Shown: in pieces, positions 1-5,510 of the stretch | Layout of the letters: each line of letters begins with the position of its first letter | How positions within the stretch are numbered: position 1 is the stretch's first letter | Assembly (NCBI GenBank): GCA_002389265.1 | Contig: DGOD01000371.1 | Location: forward strand, 1 to 5,510 | Direction of reading: 5' to 3' | DNA from: Gammaproteobacteria bacterium UBA4475 | GTDB lineage: Bacteria; Pseudomonadota; Gammaproteobacteria; Pseudomonadales; Azotimanducaceae | Length of the DNA stretch: 5,510 nt | The notes under the pieces: generated by a model | The model's database searches: none | What the model was told of the DNA's origin: nothing | What the model saw: the letters and a program-made list of their open reading frames with translations, nothing else | Translations under genes and position numbers: made by a program

Positions 1-243
1 ATCCTCGAGGGCGGGTTTGTTCACTCGCAGCAGGATATCGGCGCCGCCGATCAGGGCATCCGTGTCAGACGACAGGGTGGCACCAGCTTCGGTATATTCG
101 GCATCGCTAAAGCCAGCGTGAACACCGGCGCCTGATTCGATGACAACATCGAAGCCCGCGCGGACCAATTTTTTGACGGCATCGGGAATCAACGCCACGC
201 GTCGTTCGTTCGCGTGTGTTTCCGATGGAACGGCTATTTGCAT
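1..243 (-). CDS. pntA: NAD(P) transhydrogenase subunit alpha, N-terminal part (partial)
   Basis: Reading the minus strand from the ATG at 243-241 gives 81 residues beginning MQIAVPSETHANERRVALIP and running open to the left edge, so the C-terminal part is missing. The start (IAVPxE, then ERRVALIPDAVKKL, then a VVIESGAGVHAGFSD segment and GADILLRVNKP) matches the first Rossmann-like part of the NAD(H)-binding dI domain in PntA proteins. The related alanine dehydrogenase N-terminus is similar, but the ERRVALxP and ESGAG wording fits PntA better. In the family this subunit binds NAD(H) on the cytoplasmic side of a proton-pumping transhydrogenase that exchanges hydride between NADH and NADP+. A conserved Lys usually found at residue 7 (PKE) is Ser here. 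The start has a G-rich but weak ribosome site (TTGGGG on the minus strand, about 6 bases away). The remaining pnt genes, if present, would lie left of the window. Confidence 0.85.
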   Translation of the reverse strand, partial: MQIAVPSETHANERRVALIPDAVKKLVRAGFDVVIESGAGVHAGFSDAEYTEAGATLSSDTDALIGGADILLRVNKPALED

Positions 244-328
244 AAACAACCCCAAGAAATATAGGTAAATGAATGGGTGACCAACGTAGCAGGTTTTATC
301 TCTAACTAAATGCTAACAAACGGCCAGT

Positions 329-352
329 CGTGCTATTTAACGTGCTACTTAA
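329..352. repeat. 12-bp tandem direct repeat upstream of pntA
   Basis: Two adjacent copies, cgtgctatttaa (329-340) and cgtgctacttaa (341-352), match at 11 of 12 positions. They lie 86-109 bp upstream of the pntA start in an AT-rich non-coding stretch. The period of 12 bp is close to one helical turn, which would put two bound protein subunits on nearly the same DNA face. A regulatory role is inference; a replication-slippage duplication is equally possible. Confidence 0.5.
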
Positions 353-399
353 GAAGGGGAAAGTACCAGAATCAATTGGTCTTTTCTAATACTTAATCC

Positions 400-411
400 A
401 CCTATTGATAG
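400..411. repeat. Near-palindromic 12-mer, copy 1 (possible operator)
   Basis: The sequence acctattgatag is identical to 1251-1262. Its core CTAT-TG-ATAG is a 4-2-4 inverted repeat. This copy sits inside a wider dyad, ATCCA (396-400) and TGGAT (414-418). A degenerate relative on the opposite strand (ACCAATTGAT) lies at 370-379. It is just past the end of the dehydrogenase gene and about 157 bp upstream of the pntA start, so it could act on pntA. Binding is inferred only. Confidence 0.35.
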
Positions 412-428
412 TTTGGATCACAGGTTAT

Positions 429-1205
429 TTATGCAGATAGGCCATGGTCGATTACCAGCTCACTGGCATTTACATAGCGTGCGTCATCTGAGGCCAGGTA
501 AAGCACCCCATTGGCGATGTCTAGCGGCTTGCCAAGGATGCCGCCGGGCACGGCCAGTTCGGCTATTGTCTCGACATCCGCCTGGTTCTCGCCACCCTCG
601 GGGTTGGCGTCCATCTTATTCCAGATCGCGGTCTCGATGATACCGGGGTGAATCGAGTTGACTCGCACACCGTTGCCCAGGGCCGCACACTCCTTGGCCA
701 CCGACTTGCTCAGCAGGCGCACACCGCCTTTGGTCATGGCATAGGCCGACAGACCCGGTGAGGCCATCAGGCCGGCCACAGAGGAGACGTTGATGACTGA
801 ACCGCCGTCCTTTTCGGCCATAAAGGGTATACCGTGCTTCAAGCCGAGAAACACGCCATCAAGATTGACAGCATTTTGCTTTTGGAACTGGGCCATGGTC
901 ATCTCAAAGATAGAGGCCCTGACGGCGATGCCGGCATTGTTGACGAGAATATCGAGTCGTCCATGTAGTTGGCGGATTTGTTGAAGGATCTTGATCCATT
1001 CGTCTTCGCTGGTGACATCGTGGTGCAGATAACTGGCCTGACCGCCGGCTCGGGTGATGGCGTCGACTGCGCTCATGCCAACTTCGTCAATAACATCGGT
1101 GATGACAATGATGGCGCCTTCGCTGGCGAGACGTTCGGCGCAAGCGCGACCGATGCCCATGGCGCCTCCGGTGATCAGTGCGACCTTGTTCTCGACTCGT
1201 CCCAT
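429..1205 (-). CDS. Short-chain dehydrogenase/reductase (SDR), classical type
   Basis: A complete 258-residue protein, a normal length for classical SDRs, with every core motif present. The cofactor loop is TGGAMGIG at residues 12-19 and NNAG is at 89-92. The catalytic tetrad is Asn114, Ser142, Tyr155 and Lys159 (YAMTK). A PG motif follows the active site, and the C-terminus is typical (GVLYLASDDARYVNASELVIDHG). Asp37 at the end of the second beta strand suggests NAD(H) rather than NADP(H). The enzyme should oxidise an alcohol or reduce a ketone in the cytoplasm. The MGRVxNKVALITGG start resembles proteins annotated as cyclic-alcohol or hydroxysteroid dehydrogenases, but the substrate cannot be read from the sequence. 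The ATG at 1205-1203 follows a strong AGGAG on the minus strand with 8 bases between. It is divergent from the carboxylase gene and co-directional with pntA, with a 185-bp gap. Confidence 0.93.
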   Translation of the reverse strand: MGRVENKVALITGGAMGIGRACAERLASEGAIIVITDVIDEVGMSAVDAITRAGGQASYLHHDVTSEDEWIKILQQIRQLHGRLDILVNNAGIAVRASIFEMTMAQFQKQNAVNLDGVFLGLKHGIPFMAEKDGGSVINVSSVAGLMASPGLSAYAMTKGGVRLLSKSVAKECAALGNGVRVNSIHPGIIETAIWNKMDANPEGGENQADVETIAELAVPGGILGKPLDIANGVLYLASDDARYVNASELVIDHGLSA

Positions 1206-1213
1206 GGTGTTGA

Positions 1214-1218
1214 CTCCT
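1214..1218 (-). promoter_or_regulatory. Ribosome binding site of the SDR gene
   Basis: The minus strand reads AGGAG here, 8 bases before the ATG at 1205-1203. This strong site fixes the start of the dehydrogenase. Confidence 0.8.
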
Positions 1219-1250
1219 GTGTTTGGCTGGTTGTGAATGAAAGCGGTAAA

Positions 1251-1262
1251 ACCTATTGATAG
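1251..1262. repeat. Near-palindromic 12-mer, copy 2 (possible operator)
   Basis: This acctattgatag is identical to 400-411. It lies about 46-57 bp upstream of the dehydrogenase ATG on the minus strand, where a repressor or activator site would be expected. It is flanked by two agcggt hexamers (1242-1247 and 1261-1266) spaced 19 bp apart. A short inverted pair, TTAG/CTAA (1266-1269 and 1273-1276), follows. A regulatory role is inference. Confidence 0.35.
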
Positions 1263-1374
1263 CGGTTAGTGGCTAATGTCTGAGCAGATGCTGCAACCAC
1301 CACCACGCCGAGCAGGAATAGTGCCTAATCTTATGTCCCTTGAACAGGCCTAAAAGCGGGTGGGCAGTGAGTGG

Positions 1375-1404
1375 TTGGCACGTACCGGCGGGAATTGCTA
1401 TAAA
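1375..1404 (+). promoter_or_regulatory. Candidate sigma70-type promoter for the acyl-CoA carboxylase gene
   Basis: TTGGCA (1375-1380) and TATAAA (1399-1404) each match the sigma70 consensus at 5 of 6 positions, with an 18-bp spacer. Transcription would start near 1411, giving a leader of roughly 55 bases before the ATG at 1467. The first possible upstream GTG (1407) would then lie outside or at the very tip of the transcript. Confidence 0.55.
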
Positions 1405-1452
1405 AGGTGCGCGTTAGGGGCCAGAATAGGCTCATAAATCCTCAGACATGCC

Positions 1453-1456
1453 AGGA
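1453..1456 (+). promoter_or_regulatory. Ribosome binding site deciding the carboxylase start
   Basis: AGGA at 1453-1456 precedes the ATG at 1467 by 10 bases. No comparable site precedes the in-frame GTG at 1407, so the ATG is preferred. Confidence 0.6.
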
Positions 1457-1466
1457 TGAATTATTC

Positions 1467-3023
1467 ATGAGTTGGTCCAAAGAAGCCCAGGAAATTGAAT
1501 TACGCCGTGAACTCGCGCGCCAGCAAGGCGGCACAGACGCGGTTGCCCTGCAACATGCCAAGGGCCGCCTCACGATTCGTGAGCGCATTGATATGCTGGT
1601 GGCGCCTGACAGCTTTGAAGAACATGGCGAGGGCGCCGGCTTTGCCGAGAAAGGCCCTGACGGCACGATTACGGACTTTAGCCCCGCAAACTATGTTATC
1701 GGCTTTGGTGAGATCAACGGCCAGCGGGTCGCGGTGGGCGGTGAAGACTTTACCCTTAAAGGCGGCTCGCCGAATGGCGCCGGGCTGCGCAAGAGTGTTT
1801 ACGCGGAAGAGCTGGCGGTGCAATTTAAAGTACCGCTGGTGCGCCTGTTGGAAGGTGGTGGCGGCAGTGTTGCGGGTTCTGGCGGGGCAAGACCGCAGAC
1901 GGTGGGGTCACCGGTATACGCAGAACCCAGATTCAAGATTATTGCCCAGGCCATGAACTGTGTGCCCGTGGTGTCGGCAGCGCTGGGGCCGGTGGCGGGT
2001 TTTCCTGCCGGGCGGCTGGTGGCGTCGCACTTTTCGGTGATGGTGAAGCATACGTCCCAGGTGCTGGTGGCGGGGCCAGCCTTAGTAGAACGCGCCTTGG
2101 GTGTGAGCATGACGAAGGAAGAGCTGGGCGGCTGGAAGGTGCATACCCGCAGTGGCATTGTGAATAATGTCGCCGACACTGAGGCCGAGGCCCTGCAGCA
2201 GGTGCAACAGTTCTTAAGTTATATGCCGCGCAATGTATGGCAGTTAGCACCTAGAGTTTCCTGTACCGATGATCCCAACCGGGCTGAAGAGGCCTTGTTG
2301 TCCATCGTCCCGAAGGACGGCCGCAAACCCTTCAAGATGCGCGACCTGATTAATCATGTCGTGGACTTGGCATCGTTCTTCGAGATCTCACCATTTTATG
2401 GCAAGGGCCAGATCACCGGCTTTGCTCGATTGAATGGTGCGGTGGTGGGTATCATCGCCAATGACTGTAAACATTATGCCGGCGCCATGAGCGCCACGGG
2501 CTCGCAGAAGGCCAAGCGCATGATGGAGCTGTGCGATACCTTCCATATCCCCATTGTGAACTTTCTCGATGAACCCGGGTTTATGATTGGACCGGATGCC
2601 GAGAAGGATGCGACCATTCGTTATGGCATGAGTGCGGTGGCAGCGGCGGTGCAATCGACGGTACCCTGGGCGACGGTGGCAATTCACAAGTCTTTCGGGG
2701 TGGCCTCGGCCGCACACTTTGCGCCGAATAATTACAAGCTGGCGTGGCCCTCCTATGAGATGGGGGCGTTGCCCGTGCAGGGTGGGGTGACGGTTGCGTT
2801 TCACCGCGAGATCGCCGAGGCGGCAGACCCTGAAGCCAAGCGCCTGGAGCTGGAAGAGATGCTGATGGCACAGCGCTCACCGTTCCCCATGATGGAAAGT
2901 TTTGCGGTGCATGAGTTGATCGATCCCCGCCAGACCCGGGCTCGCTTGTGTCGCTGGATCGACTGGGTTGAGCCATTGTTGGAAGACCTCAAGGGTCCTG
3001 TTACTTGGGGTATGCGGCCATAA
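1467..3023 (+). CDS. Acyl-CoA carboxylase carboxyltransferase (beta) subunit
   Basis: A complete 518-residue protein of the biotin-dependent carboxyltransferase family (propionyl-, methylcrotonyl- and related acyl-CoA carboxylase beta chains), of usual family length. It has two crotonase-like halves. The N half carries LEGGGGSVAGSGGARPQ at residues 128-144, the family's first glycine-rich active-site segment. The C half carries AGAMSATGSQKA near 338-349, LDEPGFMIG at 367-375 (the family's VDxPGFxxG) and HKSFGVAS at 407-414. The family moves a carboxyl group from carboxybiotin to an acyl-CoA. The substrate is not readable here. GARPQ and FGVAS differ from the GGARIQEG and YGGAY of standard propionyl-CoA carboxylase, so this is probably another subfamily. 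No biotin carboxylase or biotin carrier gene is in the window. The frame extends upstream to a GTG at 1407, but the added 20 residues look uncoded and overlap the promoter. The next gene follows after 50 bp. Confidence 0.9.
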   Translation: MSWSKEAQEIELRRELARQQGGTDAVALQHAKGRLTIRERIDMLVAPDSFEEHGEGAGFAEKGPDGTITDFSPANYVIGFGEINGQRVAVGGEDFTLKGGSPNGAGLRKSVYAEELAVQFKVPLVRLLEGGGGSVAGSGGARPQTVGSPVYAEPRFKIIAQAMNCVPVVSAALGPVAGFPAGRLVASHFSVMVKHTSQVLVAGPALVERALGVSMTKEELGGWKVHTRSGIVNNVADTEAEALQQVQQFLSYMPRNVWQLAPRVSCTDDPNRAEEALLSIVPKDGRKPFKMRDLINHVVDLASFFEISPFYGKGQITGFARLNGAVVGIIANDCKHYAGAMSATGSQKAKRMMELCDTFHIPIVNFLDEPGFMIGPDAEKDATIRYGMSAVAAAVQSTVPWATVAIHKSFGVASAAHFAPNNYKLAWPSYEMGALPVQGGVTVAFHREIAEAADPEAKRLELEEMLMAQRSPFPMMESFAVHELIDPRQTRARLCRWIDWVEPLLEDLKGPVTWGMRP

Positions 3024-3047
3024 CACCGTATCCCAGTCATTAAGTCT

Positions 3048-3068
3048 AAGCGAATTAAGCGGATTAAG
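3048..3068 (+). repeat. Short 9-bp tandem repeat before the dsbD-like gene
   Basis: aagcgaatt (3048-3056) and aagcggatt (3057-3065) differ at one base and are followed by a partial third unit, aag. The second unit supplies the only Shine-Dalgarno-like bases (GGA at 3061-3063) before the ATG at 3074. No terminator hairpin is seen in this 50-bp gap, so read-through from the carboxylase gene is plausible. Confidence 0.4.
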
Positions 3069-3073
3069 TATCG

Positions 3074-5227
3074 ATGAGCATAAAGACGTTATTGCAGCGC
3101 GCGACTCAACTGTCACGACAACTGGTCGTCACTGTGTGGCTGGCCGGGGCGACGATGGCGGGTGCGCAGGCCAGTGATTTCAGTGCGCCAGATGGCCCGA
3201 ACGTCCAGGTGAGCCTGGTCAGTGAAGTCACCGGGGTCGAGGCGGGCAAGCCGTTTTGGGTGATGTTGCGGCAGGAGATTCGACCGGGCTGGCATACCTA
3301 TTGGCGCAATCCGGGAGACTCGGGTGCGCCCACAGAGATTACCTGGGACTTGCCTGCCGGTTACAGCGCCGGTGAGATTCAATGGCCGTTTCCAGAGCGA
3401 ATTACCTACGGCCCGCTGGTGAATTTTGGTTATAACAATCTGGCCCTGTATCCGGTGCTCATTACGCCGCCGGCGGATGTTGTCGTCGGCACCGCGACGC
3501 TGAGGGCTAAGGTGCGCTGGCTGGTTTGCGCGGATATCTGTATTCCAGAGAATACGACACTGACCTTGACCCTGCCGACGGGCACCGCCGCCGGGATCGA
3601 TATGAGCTCGCAGGCGGTCTTCTTGGCGGCGCGCCAGAAGGTGCCAGCGGTGATCGATCTGGACGCTCGCTGGGCCAGTGTTGGGCAGCAATTGGTACTG
3701 CAGGTGCCCCTGGGTGGCGACCCCAAGCAGGTGCGCAAGGTGGACTATTTCCCGTTTACTGACGGCGTGATTGAAAATCCAGCAGCCCAGCAATTGAACC
3801 TGACCGATAACAACATGACCCTGACCCTGGCCCAGGGCTGGGACTATTCTGCCGCCTCGTCCCTGGACGGCATTATTGTTGTGTATGAAAACGTGGGTTT
3901 CGATGGCGCCGAAGATGTGGTGGCCAGTGCCTTTGAAATTCAGCCTGCCGCGAGGTCCGACATTGCAACAGCGCCGGTAGCGTCGGGTACCGGCATCTGG
4001 ACCGCGATCCTGTTTGCCTTTGTGGGCGGTTTGATTCTGAATTTGATGCCCTGTGTCTTCCCGGTGTTGTCTATCAAGGTGTTGTCGCTGGTGCAGCAAC
4101 TAGGCGGTGATCAAACACGAATCAGGGCCCACGGCTGGGTCTACCTGTTAGGTGTGGTGCTGAGCTTTACCCTGATCGCCGGCTTGTTGATTGGTTTGCG
4201 CGCCGGCGGCGCCCAGATTGGTTGGGGCTTTCAGTTGCAGTCGCCCTGGGTGATCGGCTTGTTGGTGTATCTGTTTTTCTTGATCGGCTTGAATCTGTCA
4301 GGTTTCTTTGAGATCGGCACGAGGATGATGGGCCTGGGTGAGTCTTTGGTGCAGCGTGAGGGTTATTCTGGCTCGTTTCTCACCGGTGTGCTGGCGACCA
4401 TCGTCGCGGCACCCTGCACGGCGCCCTTTATGGCCTCGGCCATTGGCTTTGCCCTGACCCAGTCGAATCTGGTGGCGCTAACTATCTTCGCCGCCTTGGG
4501 GTTAGGCATGGCGGCGCCTTATCTGCTGCTGTGTTACTCGCCAGCCCTGCTGCGTGCCTTGCCGCGGCCGGGCGCCTGGATGGCGCGTTTCAAGGAACTG
4601 CTGGCGTTCCCCATGTACGCCTCGGCGATCTGGTTAGTGTGGGTGTTGACCCAGCAAGCCGGGTCCATGGGTGTGCTATTGATTCTGGGTGGTTTACTGC
4701 TGCTGGTATTTGCGATTTGGCTGGTACGGGAGCTTGGCGGATCGTTATTAAGGCGCCGAGTGTTGATGGTAACGGCGATAATACTTGTCGGGTTGGCGCT
4801 GTCTTTGCCAATTCAGTTGGCGGGTCCAGCGACGGGGGGTGAGAGCCAAGATAGGGCCAGCGCCCCGAGTCAGTCTTACGCGGGGCCGACTTATAGTGCC
4901 TATACTGATGCGAATCTTGCGAGCCTGCGGGCGGCAGGTCCGGTATTTGTGAATCTGACGGCGGCCTGGTGTATTACCTGCAAGGTGAACGAAGCGGTGG
5001 CGTTGAACCATGAGGCGGTGCGCTCGGCCTTTGAAGCCAAGAACGTGGAGTATTTGAAAGGGGACTGGACCAACCAGGATGCGGAAATTTCCCGTTTGCT
5101 GGAAGCCTATGGGCGCAGCGGCGTGCCCTTGTATCTATTGTATGCGGGGGCGACTGGTGAGGCCCAGGTCTTACCTCAGATATTGACCCAGGGTATTGTG
5201 ATCGACGCGATTAATGGTTTGCCCTAG
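3074..5227 (+). CDS. DsbD/ScsB-family thiol:disulfide interchange protein (membrane electron carrier)
   Basis: A complete 717-residue protein with the three-part DsbD layout. A Sec signal peptide spans residues 1-33 (hydrophobic core 17-30, cleavage likely after AQA). The periplasmic N-terminal domain, about 34-290, has PGWHTYWRNPGDSG at 71-84 and the pair Cys152/Cys156 in LVCADICIPE. About eight membrane segments follow, near 308-332, 355-375, 391-412, 432-458, 463-487, 509-527, 533-551 and 563-583. They carry the paired membrane cysteines Cys327 (LMPCVFPV) and Cys448 (AAPCTAPF). A C-terminal thioredoxin domain, about 600-717, holds WCITC with Cys633/Cys636. In the family, electrons pass from cytoplasmic thioredoxin through the membrane cysteines to the thioredoxin domain, then the N-terminal domain, and on to periplasmic partners. 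The longer N-terminal region and its CxxxC are closer to ScsB-type proteins than to E. coli DsbD (about 565 residues). The ribosome site is weak. Confidence 0.92.
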   Translation: MSIKTLLQRATQLSRQLVVTVWLAGATMAGAQASDFSAPDGPNVQVSLVSEVTGVEAGKPFWVMLRQEIRPGWHTYWRNPGDSGAPTEITWDLPAGYSAGEIQWPFPERITYGPLVNFGYNNLALYPVLITPPADVVVGTATLRAKVRWLVCADICIPENTTLTLTLPTGTAAGIDMSSQAVFLAARQKVPAVIDLDARWASVGQQLVLQVPLGGDPKQVRKVDYFPFTDGVIENPAAQQLNLTDNNMTLTLAQGWDYSAASSLDGIIVVYENVGFDGAEDVVASAFEIQPAARSDIATAPVASGTGIWTAILFAFVGGLILNLMPCVFPVLSIKVLSLVQQLGGDQTRIRAHGWVYLLGVVLSFTLIAGLLIGLRAGGAQIGWGFQLQSPWVIGLLVYLFFLIGLNLSGFFEIGTRMMGLGESLVQREGYSGSFLTGVLATIVAAPCTAPFMASAIGFALTQSNLVALTIFAALGLGMAAPYLLLCYSPALLRALPRPGAWMARFKELLAFPMYASAIWLVWVLTQQAGSMGVLLILGGLLLLVFAIWLVRELGGSLLRRRVLMVTAIILVGLALSLPIQLAGPATGGESQDRASAPSQSYAGPTYSAYTDANLASLRAAGPVFVNLTAAWCITCKVNEAVALNHEAVRSAFEAKNVEYLKGDWTNQDAEISRLLEAYGRSGVPLYLLYAGATGEAQVLPQILTQGIVIDAINGLP

Positions 5228-5228
5228 A

Positions 5229-5248
5229 CAATCACCTGTCCGTGATTG
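5229..5248. terminator. Hairpin between convergent genes (possible transcription end)
   Basis: CAATCAC (5229-5235) and GTGATTG (5242-5248) form a perfect 7-bp stem with a 6-base loop, starting two bases after the dsbD-like stop codon. It lies between two converging genes, where a shared terminator is expected. The stem is not G+C-rich and no T-run follows on either strand, so it is not a classical Rho-independent terminator. Confidence 0.35.
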
Positions 5249-5264
5249 CCAGGGCGGGGCGGGT

Positions 5265-5510
5265 CTAAAGCAGATTGGCTTCGAGTACAGCCTGGTCAAA
5301 CCCGACGATCAGGGTTTTACCAACCCGCATTGTCGGCGCACGCAGGTTGCCGGTTGGCCCGAGCATGGCATCGATGGCGCCCGGGTCGATGGCTTTACCG
5401 GCCTTGAAGGTGCTGATTTTCTTGCCCTTGATGGCGATGAGTTTTGAGGCGCTGCTCAGTAGCGCCTCGGCGTCGCTGGCCTGCAGTTTCTTGCTGGCGG
5501 CTGCCCGTTC
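5265..5510 (-). CDS. ArsC-like thioredoxin-fold protein, C-terminal part (partial)
   Basis: The minus strand is open from the right edge to a TAG at 5267-5265, giving the last 81 residues. The key run is IAIKGKKISTFKAGKAID, then LGPTGNLRAPTMRVGKTLIVGFD and a short tail. A GPxGNLRAPxxRxGKTLxVGF ending after an 'IxxxKGKK' segment is what I recall from small ArsC/Spx-like redox proteins, some annotated as 'ArsC family (seleno)protein'. Those have an N-terminal thioredoxin-fold active site with a cysteine or selenocysteine pair, which would lie beyond the window. The arsenate reductase label is by fold only, and the substrate is unknown. It converges on the dsbD-like gene with a 37-bp gap. The plus-strand reading frame over the same bases has no recognisable motif. 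Confidence 0.6.
   Translation of the reverse strand, partial: ERAAASKKLQASDAEALLSSASKLIAIKGKKISTFKAGKAIDPGAIDAMLGPTGNLRAPTMRVGKTLIVGFDQAVLEANLL

Noticed and set aside
258..284. Possible leftward promoter for pntA (TATATT at 258-263 on the minus strand)
   Set aside because: No acceptable -35 box at proper spacing, and the leader would be only a few bases long.
396..418. ATCCA/TGGAT dyad as a terminator of the SDR gene
   Set aside because: The stem is short with a 13-base loop and no T-run follows on the minus strand.
413..640. Plus-strand open frame opposite the end of the dehydrogenase gene
   Set aside because: It is antisense to the SDR C-terminus, Arg/His-rich and low in complexity, with no family features.
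969..1259. Plus-strand open frame (96 codons) opposite the SDR N-terminus
   Set aside because: It overlaps the SDR motif-bearing region antisense and has no recognisable motif or good ribosome site.
1407..1466. 20-residue N-terminal extension of the carboxylase from GTG 1407
   Set aside because: It overlaps the predicted promoter and start site, has no ribosome site and is unlike the family N-terminus.
3113..4099. Long minus-strand open frame (328 codons) inside the dsbD-like gene
   Set aside because: It lies wholly antisense to a strongly recognised gene, has no protein motif and is His/Arg/Gln-rich in the way of a shadow frame in G+C-rich DNA.
5214..5447. Plus-strand open frame (77 codons) at the right edge
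   Set aside because: The minus strand over the same bases encodes a recognisable ArsC-like C-terminus; this frame also overlaps the end of the dsbD-like gene.
1..5510. Mobile element, CRISPR array, tRNA, rRNA, phage or defence genes
   Set aside because: No repeat array, transposase or integrase motif, tRNA-like fold or toxin-antitoxin pair could be seen; the genes are housekeeping and metabolic types.

Overview
The window reads as ordinary, gene-dense chromosome from a Gram-negative proteobacterium, most likely a gammaproteobacterium and possibly a marine one. The evidence is a moderately high G+C content by eye, a DsbD/ScsB-type periplasmic thiol reductase with a Sec signal peptide, a PntA-type transhydrogenase subunit, and Shine-Dalgarno-led genes with short gaps. 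The taxonomic guess comes from protein style only. There is no marker gene, tRNA, rRNA, mobile element or CRISPR array here.

Layout from left to right. (1) 1-243, minus strand: the first 81 residues of an NAD(P) transhydrogenase alpha subunit (pntA), running off the left edge. (2) 244-428: an AT-rich intergenic stretch upstream of pntA, with a 12-bp tandem repeat (329-352) and one copy of a near-palindromic 12-mer (400-411). (3) 429-1205, minus strand: a complete classical short-chain dehydrogenase/reductase, probably NAD-dependent. (4) 1206-1466: a divergent regulatory region with the second copy of the 12-mer (1251-1262) and a good sigma70-type promoter firing rightward (1375-1404). (5) 1467-3023, plus strand: a complete carboxyltransferase (beta) subunit of a biotin-dependent acyl-CoA carboxylase. 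(6) 3074-5227, plus strand: a complete 717-residue DsbD/ScsB-like membrane thiol:disulfide reductase with a signal peptide, an N-terminal periplasmic domain, about eight membrane segments and a C-terminal thioredoxin domain. (7) 5265-5510, minus strand: the C-terminal 81 residues of an ArsC-like thioredoxin-fold protein, convergent with the dsbD-like gene.

The genes do not form one obvious pathway. Two themes recur: nicotinamide redox (pntA and the dehydrogenase, both leftward) and thiol redox (the dsbD-like gene and the ArsC-like gene, facing each other). The carboxylase and dehydrogenase are transcribed divergently and could both serve acyl-CoA or alcohol/ketone catabolism, but that is inference. 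I found no support for a novel multi-gene system. The best leads are the duplicated near-palindromic 12-mer around the dehydrogenase, the 12-bp tandem repeat before pntA, and the truncated ArsC-like gene, whose active-site end lies outside the window.
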